Shown here: positions 10,111-18,546 of the stretch, piece after piece
How positions within the stretch are numbered: position 1 is the first letter of the stretch
Layout of the letters: each line of letters begins with the position of its first letter
From: Rhodococcus rhodochrous
GTDB taxonomy: Bacteria > Actinomycetota > Actinomycetes > Mycobacteriales > Mycobacteriaceae
Length of the DNA stretch: 64,000 nucleotides
Direction: 5' to 3'
Assembly: GCF_014854695.1 (NCBI RefSeq)
Contig: NZ_CP027557.1
Location: 2,976,001-3,040,000 of the forward strand
Position numbers and translations under genes: made by a program
The notes under the pieces: model-generated
The model's database searches: none
The model's input: the letters and a program-made list of their open reading frames with translations, nothing else
What the model was told of the DNA's origin: nothing

Positions 10111-10875
10111 TCAGTGCAGGTGCGGGGAGTCGGCGTCGAAGATCAACCCCATGGGGGCGAGCACCCGCACCACCTGCTCGGCGGTCCACTCGTCCAGATC
10201 GCACAGCAGCACCGACCGCCACGGGGTGACGATCACCGGACGGTCGACGGCGGCGAGGAATTCCGCCAGGCGCGCGGGGAGGATCCCGCCGGGCAGCCCG
10301 CCGGCGAGGGTGACGGCTCCGTCGGGCTGGTCGAGCCACCCGATCGGTGGCCGCGGCTGCTCCGGCACCGGTTCCGGGGCACCGGTGGGGTCGGTCGGTG
10401 GGGTGAGCAGCGCGTCGGCGGCGTCGTCCGGGGCGACGCGCACCCCGGTGTCGGCGCCGTCGCGGATCACCGCGAAGCGACCGTCGGGGCGGGCGAGGAC
10501 CGCGACGGTGGGGGCCAGGGCGACGATGTCGCCGGTGCCGTCGTCGAGCCCGAGGACGGTGCCGGCTGCCACCGGCCGGTCGTCGAGGTGCGCGATCACC
10601 GCGGCGGTGAGGTCGCGCAGGTCGTGGTGTCCGCCGATACGGCCGCTGAGCGGCGAGACGAGAAGCCGTGCGCGGGTGGGCACGTCGACGGTGAGGCCGG
10701 CGGCGGTGACGGCCGCGGCGATCGCGGTGTGGTCGCCGCGCACCTGCAGCTGGGCGTGGGCGGTCAGATGCAGTTCGCCACCGCCGTGGGTGTGGGCGAG
10801 TTCGGCGAGCAGCTGCACCTGCGCGGAGGTCAGGTGCCCGGCGGGCAGGTGCACGTCGACAGCGGTATCGGCCAT
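10111..10875 (-). CDS. CobG-like nitrite/sulfite reductase ferredoxin-half-domain protein lacking the Fe-S/siroheme domain
   Basis: 254 residues. Two stretches look like the ferredoxin-like half domains of nitrite/sulfite reductases and precorrin-3B synthase CobG: residues about 5-65 (ELHLTAHAQLQVRG) and about 175-245 (GAVTLAGGLPGGILPARLAEFL). The [4Fe-4S]/siroheme domain expected in a full CobG is missing and only one Cys (in LLCDLDEW) is present, so Fe-S chemistry as in CobG is not possible. Full CobG proteins exceed 350 residues. It may be a remnant or a repurposed cobalamin-pathway protein; no other cob gene is in the window. It is divergent from the F420 oxidoreductase gene. Confidence 0.72.
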   Translation of the reverse strand: MADTAVDVHLPAGHLTSAQVQLLAELAHTHGGGELHLTAHAQLQVRGDHTAIAAAVTAAGLTVDVPTRARLLVSPLSGRIGGHHDLRDLTAAVIAHLDDRPVAAGTVLGLDDGTGDIVALAPTVAVLARPDGRFAVIRDGADTGVRVAPDDAADALLTPPTDPTGAPEPVPEQPRPPIGWLDQPDGAVTLAGGLPGGILPARLAEFLAAVDRPVIVTPWRSVLLCDLDEWTAEQVVRVLAPMGLIFDADSPHLH

Positions 10876-10936
10876 GACCGCCAGCGTAGAACGCGGCGCC
10901 CGCGGGACGAGCGCTGCCGTGAGACCGTGCGGTTTG

Positions 10937-10942
10937 TAGGGT
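10937..10942 (+). promoter_or_regulatory. -10 box for a leaderless F420-type oxidoreductase transcript
   Basis: TAGGGT, followed by a seven-base gap to ATG 10950. This is the spacing expected if transcription starts at the A of the start codon. It favours ATG 10950 over GTG 10941. Confidence 0.45.
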
Positions 10943-10949
10943 GGGGGCC

Positions 10950-11366
10950 ATGCCCGAGTCGACGACCCCCACCTTCGCGGACCTCGCCGCCGCCAAGTTC
11001 GTGCTGCTGACCACCTACCGCAAGGACGGCAGCGCGGTGGACACCCCGGTGTGGGCGGCGCCCGACGGGAACCGGTTGCTGGTGTGGACGGTCGCCGACG
11101 CCTACAAGGTGCGGCGGTTGCGCCGCGATCCGCGGGTGTCCCTGGCGATCTGCGACGCGCGCGGCAACGCGAAGTCGGCGGCGGTGCCCGGCATCGGGGA
11201 GGTGCTCGACGCCGACGGTTCGGCGCACGCCCGGTCGGTGATCGCCCGTAAGTACGGGTTGCTCGGCCGGATCATCGTCGGCGCGAGCGTGGTGCGCCGT
11301 GGCCGCACCGGCACCGTCGGGTTGGCGTGTGTGCTCGATCCTGCCGACGACACGGCCGGCCGGTAG
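10950..11366 (+). CDS. PPOX-class F420-dependent oxidoreductase (Rv2074-like)
   Basis: 138-residue split-barrel protein of the pyridoxamine-5'-phosphate-oxidase-like superfamily: FADLAAAKFVLLTTYRKDGS, TPVWAAPDGNRLLVWT and the basic KVRRLRRDPRVSLAICD. These features match the F420H2-dependent branch. M. tuberculosis Rv2074, which lies beside an SDR gene related to the one at 7735, is reported as an F420H2-dependent biliverdin reductase, and the same activity is plausible here. An arginine/lysine-rich segment would bind the phosphates of F420. The start is set by a leaderless -10 box. The acyltransferase gene follows after five bases. Confidence 0.83.
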   Translation: MPESTTPTFADLAAAKFVLLTTYRKDGSAVDTPVWAAPDGNRLLVWTVADAYKVRRLRRDPRVSLAICDARGNAKSAAVPGIGEVLDADGSAHARSVIARKYGLLGRIIVGASVVRRGRTGTVGLACVLDPADDTAGR

Positions 11367-11371
11367 ACGTC

Positions 11372-11872
11372 GTGGCGCGCTCTCACACCTACCGGTCCCA
11401 GGCGATCGCGGTGGCGCTCGCAAGCAGCCCGCTGATCTCCGGTTCGAAGCGCTGGAAGTGGTTGCGCCGCGCCGGTGTCGACGCCGCACCGCCGAGCCTG
11501 ATCCACACCCGCGTGGTGGTGCAGGGCCTCGGCCGGCTCACCCTCGGCGCGGGCTCGTTCGTCAACCACGGCTGTTATTTCGACACGGTCGCCGACATCG
11601 TCGTCGGGCAGCGGGTGTTCCTCGGCGACCATGTGCGGGTGCTCACCAGCAGTCACCGGATGGGTACCGCCGAACAGCGCGCGTCGACGTTGACGGGGGA
11701 GCCGGTGACCATCGGCGACGGCGCGTGGATCGGTTCCGGTGCGGTGATCATGCCGGGCGTGAGCATCGGCGCCGGCGCGGTGATCGGCGCGAACTCGCTG
11801 GTGACGAAGGACTGCGCCCCGCACACACTGCATCTGGGCAGCCCCGCCCGGCACGTCCGCGATCTGGACTGA
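11372..11872 (+). CDS. Left-handed beta-helix O-acetyltransferase (maltose/galactoside acetyltransferase-like)
   Basis: About 166 residues. The C-terminal two thirds show hexapeptide repeats of the LbH fold (VVGQRVFLGDHVRV, TIGDGAWIGSGAVIMPGVSIGAGAVIGANSLVTKD) with the catalytic-type His in LTSSHRMG. The end HTLHLGSPARHVRDL is the usual GxPA cap of CoA-dependent O-acetyltransferases. GTG 11372 is favoured because it follows the stop of the previous gene; an ATG at 11327 would extend it 15 codons into that gene. Acceptor unknown, perhaps a cell-wall or exported sugar. Confidence 0.82.
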   Translation: MARSHTYRSQAIAVALASSPLISGSKRWKWLRRAGVDAAPPSLIHTRVVVQGLGRLTLGAGSFVNHGCYFDTVADIVVGQRVFLGDHVRVLTSSHRMGTAEQRASTLTGEPVTIGDGAWIGSGAVIMPGVSIGAGAVIGANSLVTKDCAPHTLHLGSPARHVRDLD

Positions 11873-11985
11873 CCCGCACCGGCAGCGCGTCCGGATCGTC
11901 CCGGTTCGTCCGATCCCGTAGGGTCCGTGGTGATCTCGGCCTCACCTGCGGGGCCGAGCCGATCGAACCCAGTACAGGAGAGCGC

Positions 11986-12519
11986 ATGTCCGTGCACGAG
12001 TACACCGTGGCCACCGCCGACGGCGGCAGCGAGGATCTTGCCCGCTTCGCCGGCCGGTATCTGCTGATCGTCAACGTCGCCAGCAAGTGCGGCCTGACCC
12101 CGCAGTACGAGGCCCTCGAGGCGCTGCACCGCGAGCTGGGTGAGCGCGGCCTGCAGATCCTCGCGTTCCCGTGCAACCAGTTCGGTGGTCAGGAACCGGG
12201 CAGCGACAACGAGATCCAGGAGTTCTGCCGCGTGAACTTCGACGTCACCTTCCCGGTGTTCGCGAAGCTCGACGTCAACGGCGCCGACGCGCACCCGCTC
12301 TACCGGCATCTGCGCGCCGAGGCTCCCGGCGATTTCGGGCCGCAGCACGGTTTCCTGTTCGAGCACGTGAGCAAGATCCGCCCGGAGGCGATCGGCACCG
12401 ACGACGTGAAGTGGAACTTCACCAAGTTCCTCGTCGACCCGCAGGGCGCAGTGGTGCGCCGCTTCGAGCCGACGGTCACCCCCGAGGAGATCGGCAAGGA
12501 ACTCACCGACCTGCTCTGA
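11986..12519 (+). CDS. Glutathione peroxidase-family (thioredoxin-dependent) peroxidase
   Basis: 177 residues with the four family signatures: peroxidatic Cys in LLIVNVASKCGLTPQY, FPCNQFGGQEPGS with the catalytic Gln, Trp in KWNFTKFLVD, and a C-terminal PEEIGKELTDLL. Cysteine replaces the selenocysteine of animal enzymes. Actinomycetes lack glutathione, so thioredoxin or mycothiol-linked reduction is expected. AGGAG eight bases upstream supports ATG 11986. A TAGGGT hexamer near 11920 may be its -10. It ends at a strong hairpin shared with the convergent tldE gene. Confidence 0.92.
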   Translation: MSVHEYTVATADGGSEDLARFAGRYLLIVNVASKCGLTPQYEALEALHRELGERGLQILAFPCNQFGGQEPGSDNEIQEFCRVNFDVTFPVFAKLDVNGADAHPLYRHLRAEAPGDFGPQHGFLFEHVSKIRPEAIGTDDVKWNFTKFLVDPQGAVVRRFEPTVTPEEIGKELTDLL

Positions 12520-12526
12520 ACCCCTG

Positions 12527-12558
12527 CCGGTCCGGTCGGTGCCTACCGACCGGACCGG
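12527..12558. terminator. Bidirectional terminator hairpin
   Basis: Perfect 14-base arms CCGGTCCGGTCGGT and ACCGACCGGACCGG around a four-base loop, between two convergent genes. It has no T-run, as is common in high-GC actinobacteria. Confidence 0.75.
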
Positions 12559-12561
12559 ACG

Positions 12562-13932
12562 TCAGTGAGCGGCGCTGACCGACGACATGTGGAAGTCGGG
12601 GATGCGCACGGGCGGCATCGCGGTGCGGGTGAACCAGTCCTTCCACTCCCGCGGCAGGGTGCGTTCGGTGGCGCCGATCTCGGTGGCGCGGCCGAGCAGA
12701 TCCACCGGGGATTCGTTGAACCGGAAGTTGTTCACCGCCGCCCGCACCTGCCCGTCCTCGACGAGATACACCCCGTCGCGGGTCAGGCCGGTCAGCAACA
12801 GCACCGCCGGATCGACCTCCCGCAGGTACCACACGGTGGTCAGCAGCAGACCGCGTTCGGTGCGGGCGATCATGTCGTCCACATCGGCGGTACTGCCACC
12901 GGTGAGCAGCAGATTCTCCCCCGGCGCCGTGGGGGTGGCGCCGAATTCGGCGGCCGCGGCCCGCGGATACGCCAGCGCGTGCAGGGCGCCGTCGCGGAGC
13001 CAGTCGACCCGCCCGGCGCTCATCCCGGTGTCGAACACCGAGACGCTGTCGGTGGAGGCGGTGGCGACCACGAACGGTGCATAGCCGAGCCCCGGGGCGG
13101 CCGGATCGGACGTCAATGTCACCGGCAGTCCGGCGATCTGCTCGCCGAGGCGGGTGCCGCCGGGCTCCGCCCACACCGACCGGCCCTCCTCGGCGCCGCG
13201 CCCGTCGAGGGACCACAGCAGCGGGATCATCAGGTCCGCGACCACCGACGGCGGCAGCAGCGTCTCGTAGCGTCCGGCGGGCAGGTCGACGCGGGTGCCG
13301 GCCCAGTCCAGCCGCCGCGCCAGTTCGGCACGCAGCGGATCCATTGCGATGTCGGTGAAGTCGACGGTGCCGGCGCCGACCCAGGCGCTCGCCCCGGTCA
13401 GGCCGCCGCGTTTGCCGTTGATCTCGAGCGAGCCGTCGCGCTGCACCCAGCGGCGCCGCACCCCGGTGGAGGTGCCCAACCACATCGTCGTCGACCGGTG
13501 GTGCGCGAATCCGTAGAGGGCGTCGGTGTCGTCGAAACCGGCGGCGAGCCCGTCGAGGAGCGGGGCGAAGACCTCCACGTCGGTGCCGACAGCCTCGTCG
13601 CCCCACTGCGGGTCGGGGCCGTCACCGTCGATCAGCGGCATCGCATCCGGGGCCGCCGGGGCCTGCTGCGCGGCCGCCCACGCCGCGGCGACCACCGCGC
13701 CGATGTCGGCGGCGTCGACGATCGCGGCGCTGACCACCCCGCAGTGCGCCCCGTCGGGGGTGCGGCGGATCGCGAGGATCGTGGCACCGCGGGCGCGGGC
13801 GGAACCGTTGGTGGTCATCGAACTGCCGGCCCACCGCAGCGACGCCTCGGCACTGTCGGTGACCATCACGATGGTCTCGTCGGCGGGCGAGGCCGCCAGC
13901 GCGGTCTCGACGAGTCGGTCTCCGGGGATCAT
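12562..13932 (-). CDS. tldE: TldE/PmbA-like subunit of the TldD-TldE metalloprotease
   Basis: 456 residues of the PmbA/TldD superfamily. The family C-terminal domain is clear (ASTDSVSVFDTGMSAGRVDWLRDG, ENLLLTGGSTADVDDMIARTERGLLLT, DPAVLLLTGLTRDGVYLVEDG). There is no HExxxH zinc site, which marks it as the non-catalytic E partner. In E. coli TldD/TldE degrade CcdA and process microcin B17. The ATG at 13932 overlaps the tldD stop by four bases (ATGA), so the subunits are made from one coupled message. An open frame continuing upstream inside tldD is only overlap. Confidence 0.9.
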   Translation of the reverse strand: MIPGDRLVETALAASPADETIVMVTDSAEASLRWAGSSMTTNGSARARGATILAIRRTPDGAHCGVVSAAIVDAADIGAVVAAAWAAAQQAPAAPDAMPLIDGDGPDPQWGDEAVGTDVEVFAPLLDGLAAGFDDTDALYGFAHHRSTTMWLGTSTGVRRRWVQRDGSLEINGKRGGLTGASAWVGAGTVDFTDIAMDPLRAELARRLDWAGTRVDLPAGRYETLLPPSVVADLMIPLLWSLDGRGAEEGRSVWAEPGGTRLGEQIAGLPVTLTSDPAAPGLGYAPFVVATASTDSVSVFDTGMSAGRVDWLRDGALHALAYPRAAAAEFGATPTAPGENLLLTGGSTADVDDMIARTERGLLLTTVWYLREVDPAVLLLTGLTRDGVYLVEDGQVRAAVNNFRFNESPVDLLGRATEIGATERTLPREWKDWFTRTAMPPVRIPDFHMSSVSAAH

Positions 13933-15440
13933 CGGCCACCTTCCTGCACCGTGTTGAGCACGTTCACGCCGCGCACCAGCACCGACGGGCAGCCGTGCGA
14001 AACGGATGCGACCTGCCCGGGTTGCGCCTTGCCGCAGTTCATCGCGCCGCCGAGCTGCCAGGTCGACGCTCCGCCGACCGCCTCGAGCGCACCCCAGAAT
14101 TCGGTGGTCGACGCCTGATAGGCCACATCGCGGACCTGACCGGCGAGCCGGCCGCCGCGGATCCGGTAGAACCGCTGCCCGGTGAACTGGAAGTTGTGCC
14201 GCTGCATGTCGATCGACCAGCTGCGATCGCCGACGATGTACAGCCCGTCGTCGACCCCGGCGATCAGCTCGGCGGTGCTGCGATCGACCACCGGATCGGG
14301 TTGCAGCGACACGTTCGCCATCCGCTGGATCGGCACGTGATGCGCCGAATCGGCGTAGGCGCAGCCGTTCGAGCGGGCCACCCCGAGCTTCGGGGCGAAC
14401 GCCCGGTCGAGTTGATAGCCGACGAGCACCCCGTCTTTCACGAGATCCCAGGACTGGGCGGCGACCCCGTCGTCGTCGTAGCCGACGGTGGCCATGCCGT
14501 GCGGTTCGGTGCGGTCGGCGGTGACGTGCATGGCGTCGCTGCCGTAGCGCAGGCTGCCGAGCAGGTCGGGGGTGGCGAAGGAAGTGCCGGCGTAGGCGGC
14601 CTCGTAGCCGATGGCCCGGTCGTATTCGGTGGCGTGCCCGACCGACTCGTGGATCGTCAGCCACAGATTCGTCGGGTCGATCACCAGATCGGTGCGGCCC
14701 GGGGTCACCGACGGGGCCTGCGCCTTCTCCGCGAGCTGCTCGGGCAGCTCGGCGAGCTCACGGCTCCAGTCCCACCACCGGTCCGAGGCCACGTACTCCC
14801 AACCGCGGCCGGTCGGCGGGGCCAGGGTGCGCATCGACTCGAAGGTGCCGGCCTCACGGTCGACGCGGGTCGCGTCGAGATCGGAGTGGATCCGCACCCG
14901 CTGCTGGGTGATCGTCGACCCGGCGAGATCGGCGTAGAAGGTCTGTTCCTTGACCAGGGTCAGATTCGCGGCGACGTGGTCGACGCCGTCGGCGTCCTGC
15001 AGTCGCCGCGAACGGTCCTCGAGCACCGCGAGGCGCTCGGCCGCGGGGACGGTGAACGGGTCGATCTCGTACGGCGAGACCCACACCGCGTCCCGGTGGA
15101 CCGGTTCGTCGGCCCACTGCACCGGATCCCGGTTCAACGCGCGCAGGGTGCGGGCGACCGCGACGGCGCGGGCCGCGGCATCGGCGGCGCCGTCCGGGCC
15201 GGGCACCGGATGCGACGCGAATCCCCAGGTGCCGTCGAGCAGCACCCGCACCGCCACCCCGCAGTCGCTGTCGTCCACCGCCGCCTGCAGCGCGCCGTCG
15301 CGCAGGGTGCTCGTCCCGGTCCGGATCCGATGCACCCGCACATCGGCGTGACTCGCGCCCGCCGCTCGCGCCACCGTCAGACCCGCGTCGGCGGCCGCGT
15401 GCAACGGCAGGGCCAGAAAATCGTCGTCCACCGCATTCAC
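13929..15440 (-). CDS. tldD: TldD-like zinc metalloprotease subunit
   Basis: 503 residues. The zinc motif HESVGH (about residues 262-267, in LWLTIHESVGHATEYDRA) is the HExxxH of TldD proteins, and a later Cys in MNCGKAQPGQ fits the family metal site. The N-terminal substrate-cradle domain starts at ALPLHAAADAGLTVARAAGASHADVRV. GTG 15440 is chosen; the open frame runs 15 codons further but without a ribosome site. It forms a heterodimer with TldE. First gene of a two-gene unit transcribed away from the TSUP gene. Confidence 0.92.
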   Translation of the reverse strand: MNAVDDDFLALPLHAAADAGLTVARAAGASHADVRVHRIRTGTSTLRDGALQAAVDDSDCGVAVRVLLDGTWGFASHPVPGPDGAADAAARAVAVARTLRALNRDPVQWADEPVHRDAVWVSPYEIDPFTVPAAERLAVLEDRSRRLQDADGVDHVAANLTLVKEQTFYADLAGSTITQQRVRIHSDLDATRVDREAGTFESMRTLAPPTGRGWEYVASDRWWDWSRELAELPEQLAEKAQAPSVTPGRTDLVIDPTNLWLTIHESVGHATEYDRAIGYEAAYAGTSFATPDLLGSLRYGSDAMHVTADRTEPHGMATVGYDDDGVAAQSWDLVKDGVLVGYQLDRAFAPKLGVARSNGCAYADSAHHVPIQRMANVSLQPDPVVDRSTAELIAGVDDGLYIVGDRSWSIDMQRHNFQFTGQRFYRIRGGRLAGQVRDVAYQASTTEFWGALEAVGGASTWQLGGAMNCGKAQPGQVASVSHGCPSVLVRGVNVLNTVQEGGR

Positions 15441-15503
15441 CCGCCCACGGTAACGCCGGGATAGGGGACGCCGGGGTTGCCGCACCGATCGCCGCGGGGT
15501 GGC

Positions 15504-16277
15504 TCAGCCGAACTGTTCGATGCCGAGCCGGATCACCATGGCGATCACCACGACCAGCAGCACCACCCGCACGAATCCGGCGCCGCGTGCGAGCGCCATC
15601 CGGGAGCCGAGCACCGATCCGGCGACATTGCACACCGCCAGCGCCGCCCCGAGCGCCCACCACACGTGCCCGCCGACGGCGAACAGCACGAGCGCCCCGA
15701 GATTCGAGCCGAAGTTGAGTACCTTCGCCATCGCCGCCGAGGTGACGAACTCGCTGCCGAGCATCGCCGCGAACACGATGATGAAGAAGGTGCCGGTGCC
15801 GGGCCCGAGGATCCCGTCGTAGAAGCCGATCACCGCCGCGGCCGTGACCACGACGGTGACCAACCGCAGCGTCGACGGGCGGCGGATGCTGCCGGTGCCG
15901 AGTTTCGGGCGGGCGGTGACGAACACCGCCACCGCGACGAGCACCACCATCACGATCGGGATGAACACCTCCCGGTCGATGAGCGAGACCGCCGCCGCCC
16001 CCGCCGCGGCGGCCAGCGCGGCGACCAGGGCGGCGGGGCCGAGCAGCGACCAGCGCAGCGGGATGCGCCGCGCGAAGGTCAGCACCGCCGCGCCGGTCCC
16101 GCAGATCGCGGTGAGCTTGTTCGTCGCCAGCGCCGCCTGCGGCGTCAACTGCGGGGCGACGAGGAACAGGGCGGGCAGCAGGATCAGCCCGCCGCCGCCG
16201 ACCACCGCGTCCACCCATCCGGCGGCCGTCGCGGCGGTCATCAGCAACGCCCAGTCACCTGCAGTCATGGCGGCCAT
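15504..16277 (-). CDS. TSUP (TauE/SafE) family membrane transporter
   Basis: 257-residue membrane protein with about eight hydrophobic spans and two internally related halves. The family motif VDAVVGGGGLILLPAL lies near the N-terminus and its repeat GFYDGILGPGTGTFFIIVF in the second half. TSUP proteins export or import sulfite and organosulfur anions, but the substrate cannot be read from sequence. ATG 16277 or ATG 16268 could start it; neither has a clear ribosome site. The 63-base gap to tldD means it may share or follow its own promoter. Confidence 0.88.
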   Translation of the reverse strand: MAAMTAGDWALLMTAATAAGWVDAVVGGGGLILLPALFLVAPQLTPQAALATNKLTAICGTGAAVLTFARRIPLRWSLLGPAALVAALAAAAGAAAVSLIDREVFIPIVMVVLVAVAVFVTARPKLGTGSIRRPSTLRLVTVVVTAAAVIGFYDGILGPGTGTFFIIVFAAMLGSEFVTSAAMAKVLNFGSNLGALVLFAVGGHVWWALGAALAVCNVAGSVLGSRMALARGAGFVRVVLLVVVIAMVIRLGIEQFG

Positions 16278-16373
16278 TCGATCACGCGTCGCATCCGGGG
16301 GGCGGGTGCGGGAGCAAAACCGGTGGCTCGTTCGTTGACCGGACAGAAACCACCGACGGAAGGAAACCCCGCC

Positions 16374-16916
16374 GTGTACCCGTTGTTGTTCGTGCTCTAC
16401 GTCGTGGCGGAGATCGCGGTGCTGGCCTGGCTCGGCTCCACCCTCGGCGCCCTGGCCACCGTGTTGATCTTCCTCGGTGTCAGTGCCGCCGGTTACCTCG
16501 TGCTCGCCGCCCTGGGGCGCCGGGCACTGCGCAACCTCGGTGAACTGCGCGGCGGCCGGGCACCGCACGCGAATTCCCCGGAGCAGGTGCTCACCGACGG
16601 TGCGCTCATCGGCGCCGGCGCGGCGCTGGTGCTGATCCCCGGCATCGTCAGCACCGTGCTCGGGGTGGTGTTGCTGCTGCCGACCCGCGCCGCGCTGCGT
16701 CCGGCGGTGCGCACGCTGGTCGCGCGGCGGGCCCGCGCCACCGGGTTCTCCGCGCAGCGGCTGGTGGTGGTCGACGGGCAGGTCGTCGATCACAGCGTCG
16801 TCGGGGGTGCCCCGCACCTGACCGGTGGTCCGGCCGTGACCGAGCAGGTCGACGACCGTGGCACCGTGCTCGAAGGGGAGATCGTGGACACCCCGCGCCG
16901 CCGCGAAGAGCGGTAA
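16374..16916 (+). CDS. fxsA: FxsA family cytoplasmic membrane protein
   Basis: 180 residues. FxsA pattern: N-terminal span PLLFVLYVVAEIAVLAWLG, a second span TVLIFLGVSAAGYLVLAALG, the cytoplasmic ...NLGELRGGRAP...LTDGALIGAGAALVLIPGIVSTVLGVVLLLP and a charged tail. In E. coli FxsA modifies exclusion of phage T7; its normal role is unknown. AAGGA 10-15 bases upstream supports GTG 16374. M. tuberculosis Rv2053c occupies the equivalent place upstream of ppm1. The amidohydrolase gene follows after 19 bases and probably shares its transcript. Confidence 0.88.
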   Translation: MYPLLFVLYVVAEIAVLAWLGSTLGALATVLIFLGVSAAGYLVLAALGRRALRNLGELRGGRAPHANSPEQVLTDGALIGAGAALVLIPGIVSTVLGVVLLLPTRAALRPAVRTLVARRARATGFSAQRLVVVDGQVVDHSVVGGAPHLTGGPAVTEQVDDRGTVLEGEIVDTPRRREER

Positions 16917-16935
16917 CCGGGCAGACTGGGCACTC

Positions 16936-18546
16936 GTGAGCCCTGCACCGCACACCCAGCTTCTCGTCGGCGGCCGCATCTACAGCGCCGGTGCCCCCGA
17001 TGCCACCGCGATGGCCGTCACCGACGGCACGGTCGTGTGGGTCGGGCAGGACCGGCCCGGCCGCGCCCTGCACCCGGACGCCGAGATCGTCGACCTGCAC
17101 GGCGCGTTCGTCGCCCCCGGTTTCGTCGACACCCACGTGCACACCACCAGCCACGGCCTGGCCCTGACCGGGCTGGACCTGACCGACGCCGTCGACCGCG
17201 ACGACGCGCTGCGCCGGGTCCGCGCGCACGCCGACGCGCACGACGACGCGGTGATCTGGGGACACGGCTGGGACGAGACCCGCTGGCCCGACCCGACCCC
17301 GCCGACCACCGCCGACCTCGATGCCGCCGCCCCGGCCCGGCTCGTCTATCTCGGCCGGATCGATGCGCATTCGGCGGCGGCGTCGAGCGCGTTGCGGGCC
17401 GCCGCCGAACCCCTCGACGAGCTGGCCGGCTTCGATCCGCAGCAGCCGCTGACCGCCGCGGCACACCATGCGGTGCGCGGCGCCGCCCGCCGCGGGTTGA
17501 CCGCCGCGCAGCGTGCCCGCGCCCGCCTGGCGGCGCTGGACGATTTCGCCGCGCACGGCTACGTCGCGGTGCACGAATGCGCCGGCCCCGACATCTCCGG
17601 GCTCGACGACTTCACCGAACTGCTCGGCACCGACCATCCGGTGCAGGTGCGCGGCTACTGGGGGCAGGCGGTGCGCACCGGCGAAGAAGCCGCGCAGCTG
17701 CTCGCCGAGACCGGCGCCGACGCCCTGGGCGGGGATCTGTTCGTCGACGGGTCGATCGGTTCGCACACCGCCGCGCTGGCCCGCCCCTACGACGATCTGC
17801 CGGACTGCTGCGGCACCACCTATCTGACCGAGGACGAACTGACCGCGCACGTGCGCGCGTGCACCTCGGCGGGCATCCAGGCCGGTTTCCACGTCATCGG
17901 TGACGCGGCGACCACCGCCGCGGTCGCGGCGTTCGAGACGGTCGCTGCGGAGGTCGGGGGACCGGCGCTCGCCGCGCGCGGGCATCGGCTCGAGCACGTC
18001 GAATCGTTGACCGTCGCGCAGGCCGAGGTGTTGGCGCGGTACGGGGTGATCGCGAGCATGCAGCCGAGCTTCGACGCCTTGTGGGGCGGGCCGGACGGGA
18101 TGTACGCGCAGCGGCTCGGCGCCGACCGCGCCGCGGCGTTGAACGCGTTCGCGCCGCTGGCGGCGACCGGTCTGGCGTTGGCGTTCGGCTCGGATGCGCC
18201 GGTGACGGCGCCGCGGCCGTGGCCGATGCTGCGGGCGGCGGTGCACCACCGCACCGAGGGCAGCGGGATCTCGCCGCGGGCGGCGTTCGCCGCCGCGACC
18301 CGCGGGGCGTGGCGCGCCGGCGGGGTCCGCGACGGTCTGGCCGGCACCCTCGATCCGGGTGCGCCGGCGTCGTATGCGATCTGGGAGGTCGGGGAGCTCG
18401 TGGTCAGCGCCCCGAAGGATTCGGTGCAGCGCTGGTCGACGGATCCGCGGTCGCGGGTGGCGCCGCTGCCGGATCTGTCGCCGGGCACCGCCGATCCGGT
18501 GCTGGTGCGCACTGTGCACCGCGGCCGGGTCGTGTACGCGCGGTGA
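16936..18546 (+). CDS. YtcJ-like amidohydrolase
   Basis: 536 residues of the amidohydrolase superfamily, YtcJ subgroup. It has the N-terminal composite-domain strand (LLVGGRIYSAGAPDATAMAVTDGTVVWVG), the metal motif GFVDTHVH, GDLFVDGSIGSHTAAL with the family DGS, HVIGDAATTAAV, RLEHVESLTV (His) and GSDAPVTAPRPWP (Asp). Substrates of this subgroup include N-substituted formamides, but most are unknown. GTG 16936 begins directly before the barrel. The stop overlaps the lnt GTG by four bases, so it is coupled to the lipoprotein-modification genes. Confidence 0.9.
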   Translation: MSPAPHTQLLVGGRIYSAGAPDATAMAVTDGTVVWVGQDRPGRALHPDAEIVDLHGAFVAPGFVDTHVHTTSHGLALTGLDLTDAVDRDDALRRVRAHADAHDDAVIWGHGWDETRWPDPTPPTTADLDAAAPARLVYLGRIDAHSAAASSALRAAAEPLDELAGFDPQQPLTAAAHHAVRGAARRGLTAAQRARARLAALDDFAAHGYVAVHECAGPDISGLDDFTELLGTDHPVQVRGYWGQAVRTGEEAAQLLAETGADALGGDLFVDGSIGSHTAALARPYDDLPDCCGTTYLTEDELTAHVRACTSAGIQAGFHVIGDAATTAAVAAFETVAAEVGGPALAARGHRLEHVESLTVAQAEVLARYGVIASMQPSFDALWGGPDGMYAQRLGADRAAALNAFAPLAATGLALAFGSDAPVTAPRPWPMLRAAVHHRTEGSGISPRAAFAAATRGAWRAGGVRDGLAGTLDPGAPASYAIWEVGELVVSAPKDSVQRWSTDPRSRVAPLPDLSPGTADPVLVRTVHRGRVVYAR

